Source of the DNA: Deltaproteobacteria bacterium
Lineage (GTDB): Bacteria > Desulfobacterota > Desulfobaccia > Desulfobaccales > 0-14-0-80-60-11
Direction: 5' to 3'
DNA: 36,321 nucleotides
NCBI GenBank assembly: GCA_016874975.1
Contig: VGSQ01000021.1
Span: forward strand, 1 to 36,321
Positions within the stretch are counted from its first letter, which is position 1. Each line of letters begins with the position of its first letter. A program made the translations under genes and the position numbers. Shown in pieces: positions 25,909 through 33,550 of this stretch. The notes under the pieces were generated by a model. That model was not told where the DNA came from and did not search any database. It saw only the letters and a list, made by a program, of their open reading frames with translations.

Positions 25909-26370
25909 TTAAGGAAGGGGGTTTTGCGGCGATTTTCGAGGTTGGCGCGCTCCCTGGGGCTTTTGGCCGGCCTCCGGTTGCCCCTTCTGCTTCGTTTTCA
26001 GAACCGGGGACGGGTTCTCGGGCCCGTCGGACGGCTCCGCCCGGCCCTTGTCCGGGGAGGGCAATTGGAGAATGATTTCGTTTTTCCTGACGAAATTCAA
26101 CTCCCGGCGGATGAGGTCCTGAATCATCACCGGATCGTCCTGCAGCCGCTTGATGGTCCGGGCCAGGCGGGTGTTCTCTTCGGTCAGACGGGCGTTTTCC
26201 TGGTCCACCCGGAGCTTTTCTTCCCTCAGTTGACATACCTGATAGAGTCCCCGGTGGCTGAAAACGACCAAAATGACCAGCACCGCCGCCAAAATCAGAA
26301 CTAGACCGCCCAACCGGCGCGTATTGCCTCCGAGTTTTGGGGTCGGCTCGGTGTCAGGTGCAGACGCCAC
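25909..26370 (-). CDS. FtsB/DivIC-like septum formation initiator protein
   Basis: A 153-residue bitopic membrane protein: a short cytosolic N-terminus, one transmembrane helix (LGGLVLILAAVLVILVVFS), then a periplasmic coiled coil (QLREEKLRVDQENARLTEENTRL) and the FtsB/DivIC-type DPVMIQDLIRRELNFVRKNEIIL motif. It should join the FtsQLB divisome complex. A Pro/Lys/Gln-rich tail of about 50 residues extends beyond the usual end. I chose GTG 26370 because GGGAAGGAACA precedes it; an in-frame ATG far upstream gives residues unlike the family. Confidence 0.82.
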   Translation of the reverse strand: MASAPDTEPTPKLGGNTRRLGGLVLILAAVLVILVVFSHRGLYQVCQLREEKLRVDQENARLTEENTRLARTIKRLQDDPVMIQDLIRRELNFVRKNEIILQLPSPDKGRAEPSDGPENPSPVLKTKQKGQPEAGQKPQGARQPRKSPQNPLP

Positions 26371-26492
26371 TGTTCCTTCCCTCCCGCAACCTGCCAGTAT
26401 CTTGCCGAAAAAGACCACCCAACGCAATAGAAAAAGGGGGGCCTTACCCGGAAAAGTGCTCCCCCTGGACGGGGATTTCTTGGGTTCGCTTA

Positions 26493-26533
26493 GGAAGTTG
26501 TTGGTGGGGGAGGGGGCCAGGGGGGAGAACCTT
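26493..26533 (-). repeat. C-rich CCAACAA leader element, copy 2
   Basis: Read on the minus strand it runs AGGTTCTCCCCC, a C-rich middle, then CCCCCACCAACAACTTCC, and lies about 120 nt upstream of the FtsB-like start. Similar in composition and orientation to 89-114 and 33497-33535. Confidence 0.5.
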
Positions 26534-26638
26534 CCATGTGTCACAGGTGGGCCGACGGCCCCGGCGCCTCTGTTTATCAATGCTGAACTCTACCTCTTGG
26601 ATTGCCTCCCGGATTGATTCAGTCCGGGGATTTTCCCC

Positions 26639-26670
26639 TTGACAGGGTCACCGGCTTCCGCGACGATAAC
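26639..26670 (+). promoter_or_regulatory. Predicted promoter of the tRNA pair
   Basis: TTGACA (26639-26644) is a perfect -35; the -10 is less clear, either GACGAT after 17 nt (26662-26667) or GATAAC (26665-26670). Either would start the transcript within a few bases of the tRNA-Val 5' end. Confidence 0.5.
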
Positions 26671-26677
26671 GCACGTA

Positions 26678-26753
26678 GGGCGGATAGCTCAGTTGGGAGA
26701 GCATCGGCCTTACAAGCCGGGGGTCACAGGTTCGAATCCTGTTCCGCCTACCA
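26678..26753 (+). tRNA. tRNA-Val (anticodon UAC)
   Basis: A 76-nt cloverleaf including an encoded CCA. Acceptor stem GGGCGGA pairs with TCCGCCT (first pair G-U), D-arm GCTC..GAGC, anticodon stem TCGGC/GCCGG with loop CTTACAA (anticodon TAC, 26711-26713), T-loop TTCGAAT. It is followed 9 nt later by tRNA-Asp. Confidence 0.96.
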
Positions 26754-26762
26754 GTTTTTTGC

Positions 26763-26840
26763 GGGGGCGTAGTTCAGCTTGGTTAGAACGCCGGCCTGTC
26801 ACGCCGGAGGTCGCGAGTTCGAGTCTCGTCGTCCCCGCCA
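26763..26840 (+). tRNA. tRNA-Asp (anticodon GUC)
   Basis: A 78-nt cloverleaf including CCA. Acceptor GGGGGCG pairs with CGTCCCC, discriminator G73, D-arm GTTC..GAAC, anticodon loop CTGTCAC (anticodon GTC), T-loop TTCGAGT. Co-transcribed with tRNA-Val; a terminator follows. Confidence 0.96.
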
Positions 26841-26849
26841 CGACGTATT

Positions 26850-26880
26850 AAAGGGCCCGCCCGATCGGCGCGGCCCTTTT
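26850..26880 (+). terminator. Rho-independent terminator after the tRNAs
   Basis: AAAGGGCC at the left pairs with GGCCCTTT at the right, with an inner CGCC/GGCG helix in the loop, followed by TTCCTTTTT. It starts 10 nt after the tRNA-Asp CCA. Confidence 0.85.
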
Positions 26881-26972
26881 CCTTTTTGCTTCATCCGTTG
26901 CCTCCATTCCTACCTCCGCCCGGATTTTTCTCACGAGTCGTGTTACAATGTTCTGCAAAGGAGGAGGATCCC

Positions 26973-27296
26973 ATGGCTCAGGAAGGTTACCCCGCTTGGT
27001 ACACGGTCATCAAGGAGAAGCACGGCAGGTTCATGGCCGCGCTGGAGCAGTTGGGGGAGGTGGTCCGGCAGGAGGGTCCCCTGGATGAAAAGACCTCCCA
27101 TCTCATTCAGTTGGCGGCCGCGGCGGCCATCCGCTCCCAGGGTTCGGTGCACAGCCACGCCCGGCGGGCCCTCAAGGCCGGGGCCACGCCCGACGAGTTG
27201 TATCACACCCTGATCCTCCTCACCAGCACCATCGGCTTCCCCACCGTCTCCGCGGCCCTGAGCTGGGTGGAAGACGTGGTCTCCGGCAGGAAATGA
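26973..27296 (+). CDS. Carboxymuconolactone decarboxylase (AhpD-like) family protein
   Basis: A 107-residue all-helical protein of the CMD family. The core helix pair is LIQLAAAAAIRSQGSVHSHARRALKAGATPDELYHTLILL. The redox CxxC found in AhpD-type peroxidase partners is absent: the segment reads RSQGSVHSHARRA, which keeps the histidine but has no cysteine. A peroxidase role is therefore unlikely; these stand-alone members have no known substrate. The start ATG has AAAGGAGGAGG upstream, an unusually strong Shine-Dalgarno sequence. It stands alone between the tRNAs and the convergent PHP gene. Confidence 0.85.
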   Translation: MAQEGYPAWYTVIKEKHGRFMAALEQLGEVVRQEGPLDEKTSHLIQLAAAAAIRSQGSVHSHARRALKAGATPDELYHTLILLTSTIGFPTVSAALSWVEDVVSGRK

Positions 27297-27414
27297 GCGC
27301 CGCCGTTTGGCAGGGTGGTGAAAAAGGCCTTTCAGGGAGGGGACCGGGGGTCGGCTCGCGGCTTTCAGGCAAAAGAAAATTCAGCGGTCCCTGACACTTT
27401 CCATCCCGTCCCGG

Positions 27415-28275
27415 TCATGCCGGGTCGCGCCGCATCTTCCACTCTTTCAGGGCATCGAGCAGTTCGTGGGTGATTTTTCCCTGGCAGGCGATGCGGCCCA
27501 GCTCCACTTCCGGCTTGTTGTCGCCGTGGAAGTCGGAGCCGCCGGTGATGAGCAAGTCCAGTTCCTTGGCCAGTTCCCGGTAGAGCCCCTCCAGGTCCGG
27601 CCCGTGTTCCGGGTAAAAAACCTCCAGGCCCGCCAGGCCCATCCTCTTGAGGTCGACCAGCAAGGTCCTGAGTTCCCGGACGGAGTGAACGTTGAGGGTG
27701 AAGGGGTGGGAAAGCACGGGCACGCCGCCGCTCTCCCTGATCATGGCGATGGCCTCCGGCGGCGGAAAGCGGAACTTGCCCACGTAGGCCCGGCCGCGGT
27801 TGCTGAGAAAGAGGTCGAAGGCCTCCTGGATGCTGCGCACCGCGCCCCGCTCCAGCAGGGCTCGGGCGATGTGGGGCCGGCCCACCTGGCCGCCGCCGGA
27901 GACGGCCTCCACTTCGTCCAGGCTGACGGGGATGCCGAGAGAGTTCAGTTTGGCGACGATCTGGGGGTTGCGGTCACGGCGGGCCTGTTTGAGCACAGCC
28001 AGGCGCCGGTCCAGGAGACCGTCGTCATAATCCACCAGCAGCCCCAGGATGTGCATGGAGCCGCCGGGGTGTCGGGCGCTGATCTCCACCCCGGGGACCA
28101 CCTCCACCCCTTCCTCCACTCCGGCCCGGATGGCCTCGGGGAGCCCGTCGATGGTGTCGTGGTCGGTGAGGGCGATGGCTGCCAGGCCGCGCTCCCGGGC
28201 CAGACGCACCACCGCGGCGGGCGTCAGCGAGCCGTCCGAGGCGGTGGAATGGGTGTGGAGGTCGATGAGGGCCAT
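27415..28275 (-). CDS. PHP-domain phosphoesterase (RNase AM / nucleoside bisphosphate phosphatase family)
   Basis: A 286-residue metal-dependent phosphoesterase with the PHP motifs in order: HTH (H7, H9) in DLHTHSTASDG, LTDHDTIDG, GVEISARH, GRPHIARALL, LSHPF and GSDFHGDNKP. This is the YciV/Rnm (formerly TrpH-like) type, which removes phosphate from 3',5'-nucleoside bisphosphates and trims 5' ends of RNA. Length is typical. No good Shine-Dalgarno sequence precedes the ATG at 28275. The 41-nt spacer from pdxJ contains a GGTGCGC palindrome. Confidence 0.92.
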   Translation of the reverse strand: MALIDLHTHSTASDGSLTPAAVVRLARERGLAAIALTDHDTIDGLPEAIRAGVEEGVEVVPGVEISARHPGGSMHILGLLVDYDDGLLDRRLAVLKQARRDRNPQIVAKLNSLGIPVSLDEVEAVSGGGQVGRPHIARALLERGAVRSIQEAFDLFLSNRGRAYVGKFRFPPPEAIAMIRESGGVPVLSHPFTLNVHSVRELRTLLVDLKRMGLAGLEVFYPEHGPDLEGLYRELAKELDLLITGGSDFHGDNKPEVELGRIACQGKITHELLDALKEWKMRRDPA

Positions 28276-28291
28276 GGTGTGTAAGAAAACA

Positions 28292-28308
28292 TGGTGCGCG
28301 GTGCGCAC
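28292..28308. repeat. GGTGCGC palindrome family, copy 3
   Basis: GGTGCGC-GGT-GCGCACC, identical to the copy at 6512-6528. It lies inside the spacer between pdxJ and the PHP gene. Confidence 0.75.
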
Positions 28309-28316
28309 CATACATT

Positions 28317-29030
28317 TTACGAAATCAACGCCACCATTTCCCGGACGGCCCGCTCCATCCCCACCAGGACGGCCCGGCTGATGATGCTGTGGCCGATGGA
28401 GAATTCCTCGAATTCGGGGCGGCCCCGGAAGCGCTTGATGTTGGTGTAGTTGAGGCCGTGGCCGCATTTGACGCGCAAGCCCAAACTGCGGGCGTGGCGG
28501 GCGCCGTCCAGCAGTTGGTCAAAGAGCCGTTGGGCCTCGGCTTCGCTGGTCGCTTCGGCGTAGTCGCCGGTGTGCAGCTCCACCCAGGCGGCCCCCACCC
28601 CTTTGGCGGCGTCGAGCTGGCGGGGGTCCGGGTCCACAAACAGGCTCACGGTGAGGCCCGCCTCCTTCAGACGGCGCACGTAGTCCTGCAGAAACTCCTT
28701 TTGTCCGGCCACGTCGAGGCCGCCTTCGGTGGTGAGCTCCTCCCGCTTTTCCGGGACCAGGGTGACCAGGTCCGGCTTGACCTCGGCGGCCATGGCCAGC
28801 ATCTCGGGGGTGGCCGCCATCTCCAGGTTGAGGCGGGTCTGCACCGTCCGGCGCAGAATCCGTAGATCCCGGTCCTGGATGTGGCGCCGGTCCTCACGCA
28901 GGTGCACGATGATGCCCTCCGCGCCGGCCAGCTCCGCCAGGGCTGCGGCGGTGACCGGATCGGGCTCGCGTCCCAGCCTGGCCTGGCGCACCGTGGCCAC
29001 ATGGTCCACATTCACTTCCAACTTGGCCAA
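28317..29030 (-). CDS. pdxJ: Pyridoxine 5'-phosphate synthase PdxJ
   Basis: Condenses 3-amino-2-oxopropyl phosphate with deoxyxylulose 5-phosphate to make pyridoxine 5'-phosphate. The 237-residue TIM barrel shows the N-terminal [17 protein letters not shown] signature, [48 protein letters not shown] and the C-terminal [15 protein letters not shown] chose TTG 29030 as start: GGGAGG lies 7 nt upstream and the protein then begins at the conserved strand; ATG 29066 would add 12 residues. Upstream of the PHP gene on the same strand. Confidence 0.96.
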   Translation of the reverse strand: MAKLEVNVDHVATVRQARLGREPDPVTAAALAELAGAEGIIVHLREDRRHIQDRDLRILRRTVQTRLNLEMAATPEMLAMAAEVKPDLVTLVPEKREELTTEGGLDVAGQKEFLQDYVRRLKEAGLTVSLFVDPDPRQLDAAKGVGAAWVELHTGDYAEATSEAEAQRLFDQLLDGARHARSLGLRVKCGHGLNYTNIKRFRGRPEFEEFSIGHSIISRAVLVGMERAVREMVALIS

Positions 29031-29269
29031 GAAAAGACCTCCCAAGAATATGGGGCTGCCATGCAAGCCTGCACGGGTGGGGACACTTAAGCCGGATTAT
29101 TCAGGAAAAGAGCTTAAAAAAGAACAGGGTGTCTGCCAAGTTCGGTAACAGGCTCTGCCCGCGACCTGCCAAAGGAAACGTTGCAACGAAAAGATCGAAC
29201 ATGCCCCGGCACAGGCTGGAAAGCCTGCGCCACCGGAGTTTCTGGTGCTGGCAAGGGCCGGGACGGCTG

Positions 29270-29296
29270 TAGGGGCGGGTTTCAAACCCGCCCCTA
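29270..29296. repeat. TAGGGGCGGG palindrome family, copy 4
   Basis: TAGGGGCGGGTTT, C, AAACCCGCCCCTA: a perfect inverted repeat preceded by TG and followed by CAGC. It lies about 20 nt beyond the stop of the methylmalonyl-CoA mutase small subunit, so it may also end that operon's transcript. The rest of the 29031-29318 spacer holds nothing else I recognise. Confidence 0.85.
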
Positions 29297-29318
29297 CAGC
29301 TTTTTCCCCGGCAACCTG

Positions 29319-29723
29319 CTAATTCTTCTTCAGATTGTCCCGGATGAAGCTGACGATGTCGCCGGTGTCGGTGCCGGGGGTGAAGATGGCGGCGATGCCC
29401 GCGCCCTTCATGGCCGGCCCGTCCTCTTCGGGGATGATGCCCCCGCCCATGACCAGGATGTCGTCGATTTTTTTGTCCCTGAGGAGTTCCATCACCCGGG
29501 GAAAGAGGTAGGTGTGGGCCCCGGAGAGGCAGCTCATGGCGATGACGTCCACGTCCTCCTGGACCGCGGCGTTGACGATCTGCTCCGGGGTCTGCCTAAG
29601 CCCCGTGTAAATCACCTCCATGCCCGCGTCCCGGAGGGCCGCGCAGATGACCTTGATGCCCCGGTCATGACCGTCCAATCCCGGCTTGGCGGCCAGGACC
29701 CGAATTTTCCTGGATTCCTGCAT
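29319..29723 (-). CDS. Methylmalonyl-CoA mutase, cobalamin-binding subunit
   Basis: A 134-residue B12-binding domain protein with the DxHxxG motif in GLDGHDRG (D17, H19, G22), where H19 replaces the lower axial ligand of cobalamin. The [13 protein letters not shown] loop is also diagnostic. Together with the large subunit upstream it interconverts L-methylmalonyl-CoA and succinyl-CoA. The ATG at 29723 has AGGGAG upstream. Last gene of the six-gene operon, 23 nt after the large subunit stop. Confidence 0.95.
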   Translation of the reverse strand: MQESRKIRVLAAKPGLDGHDRGIKVICAALRDAGMEVIYTGLRQTPEQIVNAAVQEDVDVIAMSCLSGAHTYLFPRVMELLRDKKIDDILVMGGGIIPEEDGPAMKGAGIAAIFTPGTDTGDIVSFIRDNLKKN

Positions 29724-29746
29724 GGTCTTTTCTCCCTTCCAACCGA

Positions 29747-31414
29747 TCACATCACCGCCATCTCGTATTCGCCGAAGACGGCCCGGAGGGTGTCGCAGAT
29801 TTCCCCCAGGGTGGCCAGGCATTGCACCGCTTTGAGGATGGGGGGCATGAGGTTGTCGGTCCCTTCGGCCGCGGTTTTCAGTTCCGCCAGGGCCTGGGCC
29901 ACGGCGGCGTTGTCCCGGGAGCCCTTCAGTTCCTTTAAGCGCGCCACCTGGCGATCGCCCACGGTGGGGTCCACCTTGAGGAGGTCTTTGGGCTTTTCCT
30001 CTTCTTTCACCTGGAACTTGTTCAGGCCCACCACGATGCGCTCGTTCTTCTCGATCTCCCGCTGATAGCGGTAGGCGCTGTCGCCGATCTCCTTCTGGAT
30101 GAAGCCCTTTTCGATGGCCGCCACCGCGCCGCCCATCCTGTCGATCTGGTCGATGTAGTCCTGGGCCCGCTTCTCGATTTCGTCGGTGAGGTATTCCACA
30201 TAGTAGCAGCCCGCCAGTGGGTCCACCGTGTCGCAGACCGCGGTTTCGTGGGCGATGACCTGCTGGGTGCGCAGGGCCACCTGCACGGCCAGTTCCGAGG
30301 GGAGCGCCAGGGCTTCGTCGAAGGAGTTGGTGTGCAGGGACTGGGTGCCGCCCAACACCGCGGCCAGAGCCTCGAAAGCGGTGCGCATGATATTGTTCAG
30401 GGGCTGCTGGGCAGTGAGGCTGCAACCCGCGGTCTGGGTGTGGAAGCGCAGCATCTGGGAGCGCACGTCGGTGGAGCCGAAGCGCTCCTTCATGATCTTG
30501 GCCCAGAGGCGGCGGGCGGCCCGGAACTTGGCGATCTCTTCGAAGAAGTCCAGATGCGAATTGAAGAAAAAGGAGAGCCGGGGGCCGAATTCATCCACCT
30601 TCATGCCCGCGGCCAGGGCGGCTTCCACGTAGGCGATGCCGTTGGCCAGGGTGAAGGCCACTTCCTGCACCGCGGTGGAGCCGGCCTCCCGGATGTGGTA
30701 GCCGCTGATGCTGATGGTGTTCCACTGGGGCACGTTCTGGGTGCAGTATTCAAAAATGTTGGTGATGAGGCGCATGGATTTGCGGGGGCCGAAGATGTAG
30801 GTGCCCCGGGCCGGGTATTCTTTGAGGATGTCGTTCTGAACGGTGCCCCGCAGTTTGTCGAAGCCGATGCCCTGCTTTTCGGCCACGGCCAGGTACATGG
30901 CCAGGATGATGGCGCAGGGCGAGTTAATGGTCATGGAGGTGGACACCTGGTCCAGGGGAATGCCGGCGAAGAGGCGCTCCATGTCCCACAGGGAGTCGAT
31001 GGCCACGCCCACCTTGCCCACTTCGCCCCGGGCCAGTTCGTGGTCCGAGTCGTAGCCGATCTGGGTGGGCAGGTCGAAGGCCACGGACAGGCCGGTCTGG
31101 CCGGACTTGAGGAGGAAGTGATAGCGCTCGTTGGTCTCCTCCGCGGAGCCGAAACCGGCGTACTGACGCATGGTCCAGAAGCGGCCCCGGTAGGCGGTGG
31201 GCTGCACGGCCCGGGTGAAGGGGTACTGGCCGGGCAGGCCCAGTTGGGCGGCGTAGTCGAAGCCCTCCAGGTCCAGGGGGGTGTAAACCCGAGCCACGGG
31301 GATGCCGGAGGTGTTAACGAATTCGGCTTTGCGCTCCGGCATTTTCTTCAGGACCTTGTCCACGGCGGCGTCGTACTTGGCCTTGAGGTCCGCCAATTTT
31401 TGTTTATCGTCCAT
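29747..31414 (-). CDS. Methylmalonyl-CoA mutase, large (substrate-binding) subunit
   Basis: The 555-residue TIM-barrel subunit of the archaeal/anaerobe type in which the B12 domain is separate. Visible signatures are [87 protein letters not shown] and [21 protein letters not shown] 31414 gives a Shine-Dalgarno spacing of 6 nt from GAGGT; the ATG at 31420 lies too close to it. It follows the OadB-like gene after 74 nt. No mutase-protecting GTPase (MeaB) or epimerase is present in the window. Confidence 0.96.
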   Translation of the reverse strand: MDDKQKLADLKAKYDAAVDKVLKKMPERKAEFVNTSGIPVARVYTPLDLEGFDYAAQLGLPGQYPFTRAVQPTAYRGRFWTMRQYAGFGSAEETNERYHFLLKSGQTGLSVAFDLPTQIGYDSDHELARGEVGKVGVAIDSLWDMERLFAGIPLDQVSTSMTINSPCAIILAMYLAVAEKQGIGFDKLRGTVQNDILKEYPARGTYIFGPRKSMRLITNIFEYCTQNVPQWNTISISGYHIREAGSTAVQEVAFTLANGIAYVEAALAAGMKVDEFGPRLSFFFNSHLDFFEEIAKFRAARRLWAKIMKERFGSTDVRSQMLRFHTQTAGCSLTAQQPLNNIMRTAFEALAAVLGGTQSLHTNSFDEALALPSELAVQVALRTQQVIAHETAVCDTVDPLAGCYYVEYLTDEIEKRAQDYIDQIDRMGGAVAAIEKGFIQKEIGDSAYRYQREIEKNERIVVGLNKFQVKEEEKPKDLLKVDPTVGDRQVARLKELKGSRDNAAVAQALAELKTAAEGTDNLMPPILKAVQCLATLGEICDTLRAVFGEYEMAVM

Positions 31415-31488
31415 AGTCATACCTCACTTTCCCGGTAGTGAGCCTCGGCGAGGCGGGGCCCAAAGGCCGCGCCCGCCGGTCTTGACCC

Positions 31489-32586
31489 TCAGCCGCGTCC
31501 CAGGATACTCCAGAGCAGCCCGGCGGTCAAGGTGCTGATAAGCAGGGCGGCCTGGCTCAAGGCCAGGGCCTGGGGGTAGATATTCCCGTGGGGGTCCTCC
31601 CGGCGGCAGATCACCTGGGTGAGATGGGCCGCGTCGGGGACCAGACCCAGAGCGGCGGCCCCCAAGAGGGGGTTGATCTTCTCACGCAGGAAGAGATTGA
31701 CCGCTTTGATCGCCAGAATCACCAAAGCATTGGCCAGGAGCAGGGCCAAAAGACCCAGAATGATGATGGTGAGGAAATCCATGGAGATGAGGGCCAAGGC
31801 CTGACAGCGGCTACCCGCGGCGAGACCCAGGAGCAGGGCCATGATTTCGGCCAGGCGGTTGGCCAGGGTGCGGGAGAGGCGGTCCAGCACCCCCGACTCC
31901 CTGATGATGGCGCCCAGGAAAAACATGCCGGTGAGGAGGGCGGCCCGGGGGATGAAGAGGATGGTGAACAGAAAACCGGCGACGGCAAAGATGAGGCTCT
32001 CCCGGCGCGTCACCTTGCGGGTGGGCGACAGGCGCAGCATGCGCTCCTGGCGGGTGGTGAGAAGCCGCACCAAGCCGGGCTGCAGCAGGAAATAGAGCCC
32101 CACCAGGGAAAAGGCGGCCAACGAGATGGGACCGGAGAGCTCCGGGGCCAGTTGGGTGGCCAGAAAAGCGGCGGAGATGCCGTCGCCGCCGCCGATGAGG
32201 GCGATGCTGCCCGATTGCCCGGCAGTGAAGCCCAACAGCCGGGCCAACAGCAGGACCAGCAGGAAGGCGACGGGGGTGACCAGACCCCACAGCAGTTTCC
32301 GGGGATGGGCGATCAGGAAACCGAGGTTGGCGCCGGCGCCCCAACCCAGGAGAATGAGGGCCACGTAAAGGCCGGAGTCCAGCCCGGCCTGGAGGGTGTG
32401 CCAGAAGGGGCCCAGGGTCTGGGGCAGACTGAGGGCCGGGAGATTGCCCAGGAGCAGGCCCACCGACAAGGGCAGAAGGAACACGGGCTGAAGGCGAAAA
32501 AAAATGGCCACGTAGCCCAGGCCGAACGCCAGGAGGACGACCAGGAGGGTAAAGGCGAAAACGAGCAGGCTGAGTTCGCCGGGCAT
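31489..32586 (-). CDS. Divergent OadB/MmdB-like (Na+-pump decarboxylase beta subunit family) membrane protein
   Basis: A 365-residue, very hydrophobic protein with about ten membrane helices. It aligns with sodium-translocating decarboxylase beta subunits: LILLGWGAGANLGFLIAHPRKLLWG, then IALIGGGDGISAAFLATQLAP where OadB has IGGADGPTAIFVASKLAP, retaining Asp135. Several other positions reported to be important in Klebsiella OadB look changed: the AAYSY tyrosine is AAFSL, and the C-terminal MGPNVAG segment is replaced by ALALSQAAL. Between the biotin carrier and mutase genes. Na+ coupling is possible but not assured. Confidence 0.8.
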   Translation of the reverse strand: MPGELSLLVFAFTLLVVLLAFGLGYVAIFFRLQPVFLLPLSVGLLLGNLPALSLPQTLGPFWHTLQAGLDSGLYVALILLGWGAGANLGFLIAHPRKLLWGLVTPVAFLLVLLLARLLGFTAGQSGSIALIGGGDGISAAFLATQLAPELSGPISLAAFSLVGLYFLLQPGLVRLLTTRQERMLRLSPTRKVTRRESLIFAVAGFLFTILFIPRAALLTGMFFLGAIIRESGVLDRLSRTLANRLAEIMALLLGLAAGSRCQALALISMDFLTIIILGLLALLLANALVILAIKAVNLFLREKINPLLGAAALGLVPDAAHLTQVICRREDPHGNIYPQALALSQAALLISTLTAGLLWSILGRG

Positions 32587-32596
32587 GGCCTCCTCC

Positions 32597-33064
32597 TCAA
32601 CCCTGGGAGACCACGAGGAGGATTTCCCCCTTGGTGACGTTGGCCCCCTTGACCGCCCGGACCTCGGCGACCACGCCGGAGGCGGGGGAGGGGATGGCGT
32701 TTTCCATCTTCATGGCCTCCAGCTTGACTACGGTGGCGCCGGCCTTCACCTGGTCCCCCACCTGGACCAGGACCTCGAGCACCGTGCCGGGCATGGGGGC
32801 GGTGACCGCGGCCCCTCCGGGCAGGGGGGCTTCCGTATCCTGAGGACGCGGCGCCGGCGCCGGGGGGCGCGGGGGCTCAGGAGCAGGAGGCGCAGGCCGG
32901 GGCGCCCTCGCCGCGGTCGCCGGCGCGGCCGCGGCGGGCTCCAGCGCCTGGAACCGCACCTCGTAGGGGCGGCCGTTGACCATAACTCGAGCCAAGCCGC
33001 CCACCGTGGAGAGAATCTCCACCTCAAAGGTCTTGTCTGCGATGTTTAACCGGTAACGTGCCAT
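32597..33064 (-). CDS. Biotin carboxyl carrier protein
   Basis: A 155-residue carrier with a small beta-rich N-terminus (RYRLNIADKTFEVEIL), a Pro/Ala linker (about 43-85) and a C-terminal biotinyl domain with biotin attached at K119 in EAMKM. This layout is typical of the carrier subunit of methylmalonyl-CoA/oxaloacetate decarboxylases and of transcarboxylases (MmdC-like). It carries carboxyl groups between a carboxyltransferase, not in the window, and the membrane subunit encoded 10 nt downstream. The OadG-like gene ends 3 nt upstream. Confidence 0.93.
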   Translation of the reverse strand: MARYRLNIADKTFEVEILSTVGGLARVMVNGRPYEVRFQALEPAAAAPATAARAPRPAPPAPEPPRPPAPAPRPQDTEAPLPGGAAVTAPMPGTVLEVLVQVGDQVKAGATVVKLEAMKMENAIPSPASGVVAEVRAVKGANVTKGEILLVVSQG

Positions 33065-33067
33065 GAG

Positions 33068-33478
33068 TCATCTCTTTTGCAGGCGCAGGCGGGCCTGCAT
33101 GGTCTGCAGGCGACCGGCCAGAGGCCAGGGATTGCCGGCGGCGGGGCGGGGCCAGGCAGAAACGGCCACGGCCGCAGGCTTCCCCAGATGGAGGGAGAGG
33201 GCCAGGCCGATGGCCGCGGCCATGAGGGGGTCGACGGGCTCTCCGGGACGCATGGCAGGGGAGGGCGCCGGAGGAGCGGCCGGCGGCTGGACCTGCCGCA
33301 CGGGCGCGGGCGAGGAGAACGGCGCCCCCAGCTCTTCCGATCCCAACCGGGTGGGCCCGGCGCCGGGCTCCAGAAATTCGGCCAGGGGGCCCAGATACCG
33401 GGTCGTCAACGCCAGGAGCCCCCCCCACACCAGGAGGAGGAGCATTCCCAGCAGGATTTCCCAGAACAGCCCGTCCAT
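33068..33478 (-). CDS. OadG-like small membrane subunit
   Basis: A 136-residue protein: an N-terminal membrane helix (FWEILLGMLLLLVWGGLLAL), a Pro/Ala-rich linker and a C-terminal segment ending GNPWPLAGRLQTMQARLRLQKR, which I recognise as the tail of OadG-type gamma subunits in sulfate-reducing bacteria. In decarboxylase pumps this subunit anchors the alpha subunit to OadB and aids assembly. The gene is 3 nt from the biotin carrier gene and follows the Re-citrate synthase-like gene. The Shine-Dalgarno sequence is weak. Assignment rests on topology, position and the tail motif. Confidence 0.7.
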   Translation of the reverse strand: MDGLFWEILLGMLLLLVWGGLLALTTRYLGPLAEFLEPGAGPTRLGSEELGAPFSSPAPVRQVQPPAAPPAPSPAMRPGEPVDPLMAAAIGLALSLHLGKPAAVAVSAWPRPAAGNPWPLAGRLQTMQARLRLQKR

Positions 33479-33496
33479 CAGCAGGCCCCCTGTTTG

Positions 33497-33535
33497 TAGA
33501 ATTTGTTGGCGGGGGAGGGTCGGGGGGCCGCTGCT
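33497..33535 (-). repeat. C-rich CCAACAA leader element, copy 3, with hairpin
   Basis: On the minus strand the gap after the Re-citrate synthase stop reads GGGGGGCCG, a 9-nt loop, CGGCCCCCC (perfect 9-bp stem, 33519-33545), then CCTCCCCCGCCAACAAATTC and the OadG-like start about 20 nt later. The C-rich CCAACAA part matches the copies upstream of asd and of the FtsB-like gene. The hairpin could slow or partly stop transcription within the operon. Confidence 0.5.
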
Positions 33536-33550
33536 CCCCCGGCCCCCCCA

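Noticed and set aside
31588-32637. A 349-codon open frame opposite the OadB-like gene
   Set aside because: It is an antisense shadow: Gly/Gln/Glu-rich because it complements hydrophobic codons of a GC-rich membrane protein gene. The minus-strand protein has clear family motifs.
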